Below, piece after piece: positions 24,063 to 32,465 of a DNA stretch of 53,781 bases (position 1 is its first letter; each line of letters begins with the position of its first letter). This DNA comes from a virus, in the IMG/VR virus record IMGVR_UViG_3300048904_000089, positions 1 through 53,781 of that record; one strand, 5' to 3'. Under the pieces are notes generated by a model. It was not told the origin of the DNA. It ran no database searches and worked only from the letters and a program-made list of their open reading frames with translations. The translations under genes were made by a program, and so were the position numbers.

Positions 24063-24685
24063 TTATTTATGATTCAGCTTGTTCAGCACTTTCGTAACTT
24101 GCAGGGCCTCCCAGATAGGCATATCCCTGGCGGTTTCGTAGCTTATACCACCTTCACTTGCCCTGCTGATGGAGACGGCTTGCTCGACGATTTCTTCTGG
24201 CCGTCTACCGAGGGCATAGCGAAAAAAGCTGCCCACCGAACGGCCATCTTGTAGCCATCATCAAGGCTGAGGTTCTGCCAGATGGCATCGGTCATTGCCT
24301 GCTCGCCGTCAAGCGACACGATTGGCTTGCTGGAACGCATGCATGCCATTGCGCGGAAGCAATCCAGGAACTCGGAGACCTCGACCTTTTCCGACATCAT
24401 GAAAAGCATCTCAAGCATTTCAGCGGTTTCCTCGCTGGTCTGCTCATGATCCTCCTCAATCGGCTTTACCTCTTCGCCGGAGATATCGAACTCGCCAGCC
24501 TTTTTGTGCTTGGCGGCGGTCTCTTGGAAGATCTGCATCACCATCTGCTTGATGCGCATGGCGTGCTTGCAGTGCTCCATGCCTGGTTCGCGCAGCACGA
24601 AGAGCGTCGTGTACTTATCGACGCCCTTGCTGCTGTAGCAGACTTCTCGCTCTGATTGAAAATCAGTTGTGCCGTCGTGAATCAT
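24063..24685 (-). CDS. Tail assembly chaperone, -1 frameshift fusion product
   Basis: The shorter product (stop at 24143) and a longer -1 product share the first 155 codons. Ribosomes slipping at the heptamer T-TTT-TTC (24221-24227) enter a frame open to 24063 that adds 52 residues (RYALGRRPEEIVEQAVSISR...LNKLNHK), total 207. No independent ribosome-binding sequence or start is seen in the extension. This is the G/GT arrangement of lambda and the gp41 region of Mu, placed as usual between tube and tape-measure genes. The extension should recruit the tape measure protein to the tube subunits. Confidence 0.85.
24143..24685 (-). CDS. Tail assembly chaperone, unshifted product
   Basis: 180 residues, acidic in the middle (EEVKPIEEDHEQTSEETAEMLEML), typical of the lambda gpG-like protein. 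It is the abundant form; the frameshift product listed separately is made at a lower rate. Expected to be absent from the mature virion. Confidence 0.85.
   Translation of the reverse strand: MIHDGTTDFQSEREVCYSSKGVDKYTTLFVLREPGMEHCKHAMRIKQMVMQIFQETAAKHKKAGEFDISGEEVKPIEEDHEQTSEETAEMLEMLFMMSEKVEVSEFLDCFRAMACMRSSKPIVSLDGEQAMTDAIWQNLSLDDGYKMAVRWAAFFAMPSVDGQKKSSSKPSPSAGQVKVV
24221..24227 (-). promoter_or_regulatory. Slippery heptamer for -1 frameshift
   Basis: Read on the minus strand in the zero frame the codons are GCT TTT TTC; the heptamer T TTT TTC has the X XXY YYZ form, so both tRNAs can re-pair after a -1 slip. Coding in the new frame begins CGC TAT GCC. Confidence 0.85.
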
Positions 24686-24715
24686 AGTTGCCCCTCGACT
24701 TTCGAATAATTGTTA

Positions 24716-25117
24716 TCAGACGCCAGCCATCGGATCGCCTTTGAACTCCAGTGATACAACACCATCCGAAGAGGCGTTACGCTCAACCTGGTTGATGAGA
24801 GACATGCGGCTCATCGAGCGAGTCACGTTGCCGCCACCACTCAGGCGCTGAACGAACTGGATGCTGTTCTGGCCAACCTGGCCCTTCCAGGTGCGGATCA
24901 GCGAGTCAACATCCGGCGTCAGATACACGTCGAACTTGCAGCTGCCCAGCTTGCCTTCGGCGTTAACCGAGTGAACCGACTCGATGGTGTTGCCACCGCC
25001 AGAGGCGGCGCGGACGTTGATCTCGCCCTCGCCGCCGTTGTAGCTGAAGCTGTTTGGCACAATCGCAATCGTCTGGTTGTTGACGATGACCGACGGAACC
25101 GAAAGAGTGATAGACAT
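24716..25117 (-). CDS. Tail tube protein, Mu gp40-like
   Basis: 133 residues, beta-rich. SYNGGEGEINVRAASGGGNTIESVHS and the end VSLEFKGDPM match the FluMu-type tail tube family. It polymerises inside the sheath and is encoded directly after it, as in Mu. Confidence 0.9.
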   Translation of the reverse strand: MSITLSVPSVIVNNQTIAIVPNSFSYNGGEGEINVRAASGGGNTIESVHSVNAEGKLGSCKFDVYLTPDVDSLIRTWKGQVGQNSIQFVQRLSGGGNVTRSMSRMSLINQVERNASSDGVVSLEFKGDPMAGV

Positions 25118-25126
25118 GGCGCCTCC

Positions 25127-26704
25127 TTAAAAGGTCACTTGCGTGCCGGTCGAGCCGACGCTGAACGAGAACTGAAGCGCGTAGTCGATCTGGCGCAGTT
25201 GGGTAACGATTGGCAGCGGGCCGGCGATGGTCGCAGTACCGGTAGCCAAGTTGATGGTCACCGTGGTGTTGTCGCTGAAGTATTTCTCGGCGGCGTCACC
25301 AGCTTGAGTCAGTGCCAGACCGGACAGCGTGCGATAGATCTCCAGCAGCTTGGCCTTGATGCTTTGAGCGTTCGCCATGGAGCGGCCAGGGATCAGGTCG
25401 CCCTCGGTCAGGCGGGACTGAGCGTAGGCGCTGCGCAATACCCGGAAGAAGATCTCACGGCAAGCAGAGCCGGTATCGATATATTCCAGGTAGTGGAAGC
25501 TGATATTGCTGTTGCCAGCCGCGTCAGTTTTCCAGTTGGTAGTTACCGGCCCCATGATCATGGCGTTGTTCGAGATGTTCACGCCGAAGGTTGTGAATCC
25601 CTGATCTTCCAGGCTCTTCTGCTCGGACATCGCGTACAGAATCGCAGGCGAGGCGAGCGAAGTGCGGGCTAGCGGGGTGTTGAAGTAAGGCAGCGATGCC
25701 AGCGCAGGGCCGCCGAACGCATCCAGTTGGCCTGAGGTCGACACGATGAAGTCAGCAATCGGCGCCGAAGGGGTCAGGCGGCGAGCGCGGACGCCCATGA
25801 AGTATGCCAGCGTCCAGTCAGCGGGCTGCACAATCGCAGGGCCGGTCTGGGTTGCCGTGGTGACCTTGTTGTTGCCGCCGATCACGACAACCTGACTGTT
25901 CTCGCCAGCCACTGCGGACAGGGCGTTTGCGTAGGTCAGGCTGCGGCCATGGAAGGCAACACCATCAATGATGTCGTTGGCAGCGTTGAAGCGGCTTTCC
26001 AGCAGGGTCTTCACCAGGCTCAAACTTGCCTGCCAGTATTCTGGGAAGCCAATGCCGGTGTAGCGGATGCTGGTGATCGGGTCGAACAACGTGGTCAGAA
26101 CCGGATCAGTAGCGCCGCTTGCCCAGCCAGTCAGAGTCTGGGTCAGGCCCGCGGCAGCCAACGCAACCTTGATACCGTAGTAGTTACCACTAGTGCCTTT
26201 CTCGTCAGCGGTCAGCGTCACGGTGCCAGTTACGGCGGCGGCAGTGAATGGCGAGTCAACCAGCGCGTTAAGTGCTGCAGCCAGTGCGGCGCCTACGACG
26301 GTGGCGGTATCGCCAATCGCAACCTGGACAGTCACCTTGAACTGGAACTCATCAACCGCACTGACAACCAGAGTGCCCGCAGCAGTGGCGGTGCCAACCA
26401 GTGCGATGCTCGCAGTAGCCGCAGTGCCAGCAGCGTTTTCCTTGACGGCAATAACGTCCAGCGGACTGTTCCCGTTGTTGGCCGTCAGCCACTTCTGCAC
26501 GCGGCCGAACAACTCGCCAGTGCCGAACAGTGAGCGCTTTTGCGCAAGAGTCAGGGCTTCGACGTTCTGAGTAAGGACGCCGGAGGTAACGCCGGCTGCA
26601 GTCGGCACAACGCCGACAAGCAGGTCGCGCCGATCAGCGTAAGCGTTGACGATGGCCGCAGGGAGCAGCTGGATATTGATGCGCGGATTGCTTGTGGCGG
26701 ACAT
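25127..26704 (-). CDS. Contractile tail sheath protein, Mu gp39 (L)-like
   Basis: 525 residues, about the family's length. The N-terminus (NPRINIQLLPAAIVNAYADRRDLLVG) and the C-terminal YRTLSGLALTQAGDAAEKYF match phage sheath proteins. A long Ala/Val/Thr-rich insert at about 95-190 is a surface domain. Presence of a sheath defines this as a myovirus. Confidence 0.93.
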   Translation of the reverse strand: MSATSNPRINIQLLPAAIVNAYADRRDLLVGVVPTAAGVTSGVLTQNVEALTLAQKRSLFGTGELFGRVQKWLTANNGNSPLDVIAVKENAAGTAATASIALVGTATAAGTLVVSAVDEFQFKVTVQVAIGDTATVVGAALAAALNALVDSPFTAAAVTGTVTLTADEKGTSGNYYGIKVALAAAGLTQTLTGWASGATDPVLTTLFDPITSIRYTGIGFPEYWQASLSLVKTLLESRFNAANDIIDGVAFHGRSLTYANALSAVAGENSQVVVIGGNNKVTTATQTGPAIVQPADWTLAYFMGVRARRLTPSAPIADFIVSTSGQLDAFGGPALASLPYFNTPLARTSLASPAILYAMSEQKSLEDQGFTTFGVNISNNAMIMGPVTTNWKTDAAGNSNISFHYLEYIDTGSACREIFFRVLRSAYAQSRLTEGDLIPGRSMANAQSIKAKLLEIYRTLSGLALTQAGDAAEKYFSDNTTVTINLATGTATIAGPLPIVTQLRQIDYALQFSFSVGSTGTQVTF

Positions 26705-26910
26705 TATTCAGCCCCCTTTTTGGCCTTGGTCTCGCTTTGAGGTTCGACGACAACTACGCAGCCATCAGTTGCGGCGTCTGCAAAACGACGGCGCCAATGC
26801 TGGTCGAGCGGAGTTCCTTCTTCGTCAACTTTGATTTCGGTTCGTTCGCCAGCGCCAAGGCCGTGCAAGCTAACCATGCTTTTGTTCTCGATGGTAATAC
26901 TCTTGATCAC
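26704..26910 (-). CDS. DUF2635 protein, Mu gp38-like
   Basis: 68 residues. Beta-rich N-terminus (IKSITIENKSMVSLHGLGAG), then GTPLDQHWRRRFADA; the length and location just before the sheath gene fit the DUF2635 family, a conserved tail protein of unknown role. The start overlaps the preceding stop (ATGA). Confidence 0.85.
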   Translation of the reverse strand: MIKSITIENKSMVSLHGLGAGERTEIKVDEEGTPLDQHWRRRFADAATDGCVVVVEPQSETKAKKGAE

Positions 26911-28013
26911 GGTAAACGTTCCTCGTCCAGATCGAGCGCCATAGACATTATGGCCTTGTCGCTGTTGTTTACATAGAGGGACTGATTAATATCCCTGAAT
27001 GCCACGTCGGTAATGAACGGAGATTGTCCGTCGAAACCACTTTCGAAGGTTACCACATTAGGCACTTGCCAGTCATATACGTGCAAGTAGTAGGCTGAAT
27101 TATATAAGCCTGGGCCATGGCCTGCGGAAACCGTTACATAATCAATGGCGGATTGGTCGCTGAAGCCGAAGCCGTAGAAGATCTTGGTCAGCGCCTCGTA
27201 GATCTCGCCATAAGCCAGATGCTGGGCATTGTCGCCGCCAACATCATCTTGGGTTGGGATAAATACGGCAATGGCGAAGTTCTGCAGGAGTCGCAGAAGT
27301 CGCATGTCTTGCTTGGTGAAAGTTGCCAGGCCATCGTTCGGCGTGTGCCGATCTTTCGACACCGAAACGTCGGTCATAATGACGAAGATAAACGGCTTCA
27401 GCGTTTGCTGCTTGGTGTAGATAGCGGCAGCGCGAGTGATGTCTGCGGCCGCGCGCGCGCGGATCTTGGTGTTTACCGTGATCTGATGCACGACGCCGTC
27501 ATAGTGGAAGATGCCTTCGGATGGCTGAATGGTGACGACATTGCCGACCACTGAAGTAACGGTGCCGATACCGAGGACGCCAGTTGGCTGTTCGATCAGA
27601 TAGCCAGGCACGGTCGGCACGGTTGCGCCAGCAGGGATATTGATCTCGAAAGTCCGGCGATTTGGCACGCCAATGATGTCGTGGCTGCCATTCCAGATTG
27701 ATGGCGTGACGCCACCGAGTGTCAGTTGCTGAGTATCCAGTCGCTGATGCGGTTCAGTCTGATCGTGATCATTGGCGGTCGTGAATCGCGCGGTGCCGTC
27801 GCCGTTATCGATATAGGCTGTGATCGGGTTGCGAACCTTGATGCCGGACAGCAGCAGCTTCTGGTTGACGACCGGAGTACCTGACATGATGGTGCCAGTG
27901 ATGATGCCGCCGGTTACCGTCACGTTGGTGATTACCAGCTCTTCATTGAATAACGTGGTCACAGACGGCAGATAGCGCCACAGGTGTTCCATCACATCGC
28001 GTGGCGTAATCAT
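26907..28013 (-). CDS. Tail protein in the Mu gp37 position, 368 residues
   Basis: Occupies the place of the tail terminator (gp37/DUF1834) but is about twice the usual length. The N-terminus (TPRDVMEHLWRYLPSVTTLFNEE) and the C-terminal half (FAIAVFIPTQDDVGGDNAQHL..., YGFGFSDQSAIDYVTVSAG) look terminator-like, with a beta-rich insert between them (residues about 30-190). I infer a tail terminator with an extra domain; this needs a structure-based search to settle. Confidence 0.6.
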   Translation of the reverse strand: MITPRDVMEHLWRYLPSVTTLFNEELVITNVTVTGGIITGTIMSGTPVVNQKLLLSGIKVRNPITAYIDNGDGTARFTTANDHDQTEPHQRLDTQQLTLGGVTPSIWNGSHDIIGVPNRRTFEINIPAGATVPTVPGYLIEQPTGVLGIGTVTSVVGNVVTIQPSEGIFHYDGVVHQITVNTKIRARAAADITRAAAIYTKQQTLKPFIFVIMTDVSVSKDRHTPNDGLATFTKQDMRLLRLLQNFAIAVFIPTQDDVGGDNAQHLAYGEIYEALTKIFYGFGFSDQSAIDYVTVSAGHGPGLYNSAYYLHVYDWQVPNVVTFESGFDGQSPFITDVAFRDINQSLYVNNSDKAIMSMALDLDEERLP

Positions 28014-28462
28014 TATTTATAAGCCTCGTCGATGAATTTGATCAGGGTTTGCATGGTGACGGTTTGCATTTCGGTTACTGCAACTCGCAGGTGCGGTCGT
28101 GGCGCCATCCTGAGGGATCCGTCGCGATTATGCGTGCCATCCTCCAGATATCCAGCATATTCAGCGTCTTCGCCAAACACCATCGTGTGATGACCGGTCG
28201 CCTCGTAACGAACGCTGCTCGCAAGCTTGCCAGTCCGATTGGCTGGGACTTCGCCAGGCGCCGAGGCCTGATGCTTGCGACCGCGAAACGTGTAGACCCG
28301 GCCAGTGCGCGGGCCATTGCGGATCATGTACTGCAGCTTATTGACCAACAGCGTGCCGACTTCTTTCCATGCATGCGCCAAGCAAATGTTCGTGGCGCGT
28401 TCGGCGATCAGGATCTTCAGGATATTGGCGTCGTTAGTGGATGCCTCCTGAATGCTGATCAT
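28013..28462 (-). CDS. HK97 gp10-like tail completion protein
   Basis: 149 residues. RNGPRTGRVYTFRGRKHQASAPGEVPANRTGKLASSVRYE is the clear HK97 gp10/virion-morphogenesis pattern, followed by AGYLEDGTHNRDGSLRMAPRPHL. It closes the head-tail interface. Confidence 0.92.
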   Translation of the reverse strand: MISIQEASTNDANILKILIAERATNICLAHAWKEVGTLLVNKLQYMIRNGPRTGRVYTFRGRKHQASAPGEVPANRTGKLASSVRYEATGHHTMVFGEDAEYAGYLEDGTHNRDGSLRMAPRPHLRVAVTEMQTVTMQTLIKFIDEAYK

Positions 28463-28869
28463 GCCTCACCCGCCTCAGTTTCGCCCCGCTCAGTGCACTG
28501 GATCATATCGTAGATCGAGTCTTCGTCCACGTTGTCGGCGCGCAGCACCCGGAATCGACGGTCAGGCGCCATCAGTACGAACACGTTGCCGGCTTCGATG
28601 TTGCGCCAGTCGGTGCGGTGCTTGAGGAAAAACAGGTGGGTGGCGTTAGGATCGATAACCGTCCCGCCGAAGCGCGCGACGCCAGCCAGAACGCCGGCAG
28701 TGGTGCGAATACCTGCCCAGATGTTCGCGTAAACGGTGAAGGCGATGCCACTGCTATCCCAGTCGCCTGGCGTCTGACCTGCAGCCTCGCGGTTGGCCAG
28801 TTGGATCTTGTGGCGCAGATCGCCGAGGCAGATCTTTACCTTTGGCAGGCGAAGGGTTTGGCAGCTCAT
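28459..28869 (-). CDS. Head-tail joining protein (stopper-like)
   Basis: 136 residues. LGDLRHKIQLANREA, TVYANIWAGI and the ending RADNVDEDSIYDMIQCTERG match the phage head-tail joining family (PF05521), the stopper of HK97/SPP1-like necks. ATGA overlaps with both neighbours. Confidence 0.9.
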   Translation of the reverse strand: MSCQTLRLPKVKICLGDLRHKIQLANREAAGQTPGDWDSSGIAFTVYANIWAGIRTTAGVLAGVARFGGTVIDPNATHLFFLKHRTDWRNIEAGNVFVLMAPDRRFRVLRADNVDEDSIYDMIQCTERGETEAGEA

Positions 28870-29498
28870 GCAAACACCCGCAGAATCCGAGACAGCGCCA
28901 GCTTAGCTTGGATCGACTGAGGTATGCCGAGAGCATTGCAGCCACCACCAGCCTCCCCGCATCCGCCGCAGTCACCACGATTGGCATCGAAGAACGCAAC
29001 CAGCTCCAGCAAGCCTTGCTTCAGCGCTGGAGGAATCGCCGCCTCATTCGGATACCCAGCAGTAAATGTCACGCGAATCGGATACGGCTCAAATTGGTCA
29101 GGGGTCAGATTCGAAAAGCCACGAATCAGATACAGACGCCCCTGCTCGTCAAAGGGTTTCAGTCGGTAATCGGCTGCCAGAATCGCAGCAGAACCCGTGT
29201 TGGCGATGAACTGAACATCGGTCACGGCATTATCAAAGATCGGCGCCCGACGCAGCAGCAGGTAGTCGTACGGCATGGTGCAGTCGCCAGCGTCGTAGGA
29301 ATCGAACTTGCCCAGCACGGTGCGTGGTGAAAGCAGCCGATTGGTGTAGCGCTCAACCATATCGGCAGCGTCTGCCACCAACAGGGTCAATTCGTCGTCG
29401 CGAGAGGTATCCGAAATATCAATTTTCAGGAACAGCTTTACCGTATCCAGAGACACGGGAATGCCAGCGGGCGCAGATACCTCGTAGCGATCAGTCAT
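28866..29498 (-). CDS. Head-tail connector, gp6-like
   Basis: 210 residues: VSLDTVKLFLKIDISDTSRDDELTLLVADAADMVERYTNR is the gp6/Phage_connect_1 signature, and LKQGLLELVAFFDANRGD fits the C-terminal helix. A Cys/Gly-rich loop (CGGCGEAGGGC) near residues 178-188 is unusual for this family and could bind metal. Confidence 0.9.
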   Translation of the reverse strand: MTDRYEVSAPAGIPVSLDTVKLFLKIDISDTSRDDELTLLVADAADMVERYTNRLLSPRTVLGKFDSYDAGDCTMPYDYLLLRRAPIFDNAVTDVQFIANTGSAAILAADYRLKPFDEQGRLYLIRGFSNLTPDQFEPYPIRVTFTAGYPNEAAIPPALKQGLLELVAFFDANRGDCGGCGEAGGGCNALGIPQSIQAKLALSRILRVFA

Positions 29499-29692
29499 TA
29501 CTCAGCCTTCTTGCTGGGCTTGCCGCTGGTTTTGGTTTCGTACTCGACCTTTGGCTTGACCCATTCAGCCCAGCCAGCCTCGACCAGCGCGAAGTCGCTG
29601 CCAGGGCCAAAGCTTTTCTCTTCGCCCTCGACCATCTCAACGACGTCGCGACCTTCAAGTGCCCAGTTGCCAGATTTCAGTAGCTTGATCAT
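29498..29692 (-). CDS. Small conserved head-region protein
   Basis: 64 residues, an acidic N-terminal part (WALEGRDVVEMVEGEEKSFGPGSDFALVEAGWAEWV) and a basic C-terminal tail (TSGKPSKKAE). Similar mini-proteins are found between capsid and connector genes of HK97-like heads; role unknown. Follows the internal terminator at 29705-29731. Confidence 0.65.
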   Translation of the reverse strand: MIKLLKSGNWALEGRDVVEMVEGEEKSFGPGSDFALVEAGWAEWVKPKVEYETKTSGKPSKKAE

Positions 29693-29704
29693 GTTTCACC
29701 TCTT

Positions 29705-29731
29705 AAAAGAAAGGGGCCACGAAAGCCCCTT
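29705..29731 (-). terminator. Intra-operon terminator after capsid genes
   Basis: On the minus strand AAGGGGC pairs perfectly with GCCCCTT across a 7-nt loop, followed by TCTTTT. Being inside the late operon, just downstream of the capsid and its neighbour, it probably ends part of the transcripts so that capsid mRNA exceeds tail mRNA. Confidence 0.75.
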
Positions 29732-29749
29732 GTCTTCATTTCGGACGAC

Positions 29750-30172
29750 TTACGACACCGAAGCAGCAGCCGGGCCGTGCAGTGGCGAACCCAGAACCGC
29801 GATTGCGCCGATGGTGCCGCCAGTGGTCACGCCGGTCGAAACGATGCGCAGACGCACGTAACGTTTCTTGCCGACGTAGCCGATGCGGCGGGTTTCGTTG
29901 CTGTCGGCGGTAGGCGTGAACACCGCAGAACCCAACACTTCTTCGCCTGTCAACTGGACGCCATCAGACAGCGCCGGATCGTTGCCGTGGAAGATCTGCG
30001 CGGTGTAGGTGCCATCAGTGATGGTGCCAGACGCCAGGTAAAACTCCAGAGACTCGTAGCCGGCGGTATCGATGATCGCGCCGTCGGAGTTGGTGTTGGT
30101 AGTGATCGCGGCGAAGTTGCGACCGATACGGCTGGTCGCCTCGTTGTGCAGATCGAAAATTTGAAGAGACAT
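29750..30172 (-). CDS. Head protein next to capsid, possible decoration protein
   Basis: 140 residues, beta-rich, with no Cys (TNTNSDGAIIDTAGYESLEFYLASG, then GYVGKKRYVRLRIVSTG). The strand pattern and position right after the major capsid gene fit a decoration or neck protein. No stronger identification is possible by eye. Confidence 0.65.
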   Translation of the reverse strand: MSLQIFDLHNEATSRIGRNFAAITTNTNSDGAIIDTAGYESLEFYLASGTITDGTYTAQIFHGNDPALSDGVQLTGEEVLGSAVFTPTADSNETRRIGYVGKKRYVRLRIVSTGVTTGGTIGAIAVLGSPLHGPAAASVS

Positions 30173-30182
30173 GGCGACCCCC

Positions 30183-31373
30183 TTAAGGTTTGGTTTTCAG
30201 AAGTTTGAAAGCTTCTGGCAGAACAACCTGACCGTGGTTGTAACGGTGGAAGGTCATTTCGATGATGTTGTTTTTCTTGCGGGTCAGCTCATCACGAATC
30301 ACCAGCAAGCCAGTGCGGTCGATGATGGTGTAGCCGCGCATGAAATCAGCCAAGGCAACCGACAGCGAGTTAGCTGCGATGTCCGGCATGTCGTTCATGA
30401 CGATGTACGGCAGACCAGCAATGGTGTTTGGAGCGCCACCACCAAGACCTAGTTGCCACAGGTACTGACCATCCGAACCTTTCAGGGTGCGGAAGTAGGC
30501 CAGCGAGCGGCGGTTGAAGGCGTACATCGGGTTGTAGCCGACCTTCAGGTCGCCAGACATCAGGATCAGGTCGTCGCCGGTAACAACACCGGAGCCAGCA
30601 GACTGGCGGGCGTCAGCAACAACAGTAGCGTTTGCCAGGAAGCCTTCAGGCTGCTTGGCGCCAGTGCCGAGTACGAACTTGTTGCCTTCGGTGAAGGCGA
30701 AAGCTTCGGCCACGTCGTTGGTGATTTCGTTTTCCATGTCGAATTCACTGTCGATCAGCTGATCGTAGGTGTACGGCACGGTAACGGTCAGACGGTACGC
30801 GGTCAGAGTTTCCTGGCCGTAGGTGCTGTTGCTTTCGCCGCTGGCAGCCGCTTCACCTTCGTAGGTTGCGACCGGGATAGTGGTACGAACAGGGATTGCC
30901 AGGGTCTTGCTGCCGACAGTGCGGACGCGCGCAACAGAACGAACCGCCGAGATCTCGGTGATTTTCTTGATGATTGCGTTGTCCATTTCCGGCATTACCA
31001 AATAGCCGCCTTGAGTGGCGATATCGGTACGCAGAGTGTTTTTCTGCTCGACATCCAGCGCTTCCAGGCCTTTCTGCATGTACAGCTGCAGAGCCTTGTA
31101 CTCTGGCTTGTCTTTGTGGCTGTCTCCGGCCTGAGTGCCTTTGCGGGACAGTTCAAGTTCCAGGCCGTCGATGCGCTCTTTCAGCTCTTCAGCTGCTTTG
31201 CGCTCTTCGGCGAGCTTGGTGGTGAAGTCGGCACTGGCCTTTTCTTGCTTTTCGATGGCGTCATTGGTGGCTTTCACCATGGTTTCGAACTGCGAAGATT
31301 TTTCGCCAAACTTTTCTACGGTTTCGCGCAGGGCCTTTACGGCCTGAAGCGCTTGATCGTTGACGTCTGTCAT
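30183..31373 (-). CDS. Major capsid protein, HK97 fold
   Basis: 396 residues from ATG 31373 (GAAGGA upstream). The N-terminal ~100 residues are a coiled-coil scaffold (delta domain: EERKAAEELKERIDGLELELSRKG), usually removed by the protease encoded just before. After it, TQGGYLVMPEMDNAIIKKI, NSTYGQETLTAYRLTVTVPYTYDQLIDSEFDMENEI and the C-terminal GYTIIDRTGLLVIRDEL are typical HK97 capsid elements. An opposite-strand ORF across this gene is a shadow. Confidence 0.95.
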   Translation of the reverse strand: MTDVNDQALQAVKALRETVEKFGEKSSQFETMVKATNDAIEKQEKASADFTTKLAEERKAAEELKERIDGLELELSRKGTQAGDSHKDKPEYKALQLYMQKGLEALDVEQKNTLRTDIATQGGYLVMPEMDNAIIKKITEISAVRSVARVRTVGSKTLAIPVRTTIPVATYEGEAAASGESNSTYGQETLTAYRLTVTVPYTYDQLIDSEFDMENEITNDVAEAFAFTEGNKFVLGTGAKQPEGFLANATVVADARQSAGSGVVTGDDLILMSGDLKVGYNPMYAFNRRSLAYFRTLKGSDGQYLWQLGLGGGAPNTIAGLPYIVMNDMPDIAANSLSVALADFMRGYTIIDRTGLLVIRDELTRKKNNIIEMTFHRYNHGQVVLPEAFKLLKTKP

Positions 31374-31374
31374 G

Positions 31375-32454
31375 TCACTTTCCTTCAATTTTTTGAGCGG
31401 TCAGGGTTTTGGCTAGTTCCAACAAGCTTTTAAGCTCGTCGACAACTGCTGCTCCGGTAGAATCGTCCCGATTCCCTGACATCTCTTCGTCTCGAAGAAA
31501 AGTTTTAAGCGCGGATGCAAGGCGCTTAGATGTTTGATTGGTGAAGCATACGCCCGACTTGAAGAGTTTTTCAAGATCTCGTTCGGTCAGGACGGAAAGA
31601 TCGTCGAGGCGGACGCTGGCCTTTTGATTGAAAGGGGATTCCAGATCCATCTTCGAATAATACTTATTGATGTTGGCGATCACGTCGGCGCGGTCACTTT
31701 CCGGAATATCAACGCCGCCGCGCGCACCGCTAATTGCAGCGGCCGCCGCGAAGATTGCCCGAGGAACAGCAGTGAGCGCGCCATCGATAACGTCAGCAAT
31801 CGGCAACTTGTAGGCGCCAAACTCTTCTGCGTTGGATTCATCGAACCACAGGAAGGCGCGACGATATGCATCGCTTGGAGAATCTGCGGAATCCAGGAGT
31901 GCACGCACACGGCCAATGGCGGCAGCCGAATCCCATTCGCGGTCACGGCTGGCCAGTGGCAGATCCTGATAGGCGACAGCGGATTTGAAGCCAGTGATCT
32001 CAGCCATAGGGTTCATTGGTGTGGTCACCAGCGAGATCTCCCACAGCTTCAGCTTCTTCAGCAGTCGCACGCCGCCTTCAATGGCGTAGTCGATCACCGA
32101 GTAGCCAATGGACATGGCGGTAACGCTTTCGGCCTTCATCTGCGGCATGACGCGGCCACTGACGAAAGTGTCTGCCTTAGGCAGGCGCCCCTTCACGAAT
32201 AGGCCGTAGTTGTCTTCGCGCAACTCGGTGTAGCTGCCAATCGGGTCGTCGCAGTCATGCTGCCACAGAGCTGGCAGCTTGCCGGTCTTGTTGCTCGCCA
32301 TCAGGTTGGCCACAGTCTCAAGAAATGCGCCCTTAACCACGGCATCATTGCCAAGGTCTACGTTGTTAAAAGTCGAGGCGTAACCTTCGAAGATGAAGTA
32401 GTCCGCATCCTCGGTGATCTCTTTAACCTCAAATGGAACTACCATCTTTTTCAT
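31375..32454 (-). CDS. HK97-type prohead protease (S78) with long C-terminal region
   Basis: 359 residues from ATG 32454 (GAGGG 9 bases upstream). FEGYASTFNNVDLGNDAVVKGAF, LPALWQHDCDDPIGSYTELRED (His of the active site) and MSIGYSV (Ser) give the S78 protease in the first ~160 residues. The remaining ~200 residues, ending in a Leu/Lys-rich helix, are longer than in most S78 proteases and may serve as scaffold, as the fusions in some phages do. Confidence 0.9.
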   Translation of the reverse strand: MKKMVVPFEVKEITEDADYFIFEGYASTFNNVDLGNDAVVKGAFLETVANLMASNKTGKLPALWQHDCDDPIGSYTELREDNYGLFVKGRLPKADTFVSGRVMPQMKAESVTAMSIGYSVIDYAIEGGVRLLKKLKLWEISLVTTPMNPMAEITGFKSAVAYQDLPLASRDREWDSAAAIGRVRALLDSADSPSDAYRRAFLWFDESNAEEFGAYKLPIADVIDGALTAVPRAIFAAAAAISGARGGVDIPESDRADVIANINKYYSKMDLESPFNQKASVRLDDLSVLTERDLEKLFKSGVCFTNQTSKRLASALKTFLRDEEMSGNRDDSTGAAVVDELKSLLELAKTLTAQKIEGK

Positions 32455-32465
32455 GCGTACAACCC

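Noticed and set aside
24971-25672. 233-codon plus-strand frame opposite tube and sheath genes
   Set aside because: Antisense to two well-identified structural genes, Arg/Gln/Gly-rich.
30453-31433. 326-codon plus-strand frame opposite the capsid gene
   Set aside because: Mirror of the capsid gene's biased codons; no ribosome-binding sequence, wrong orientation in a leftward operon.
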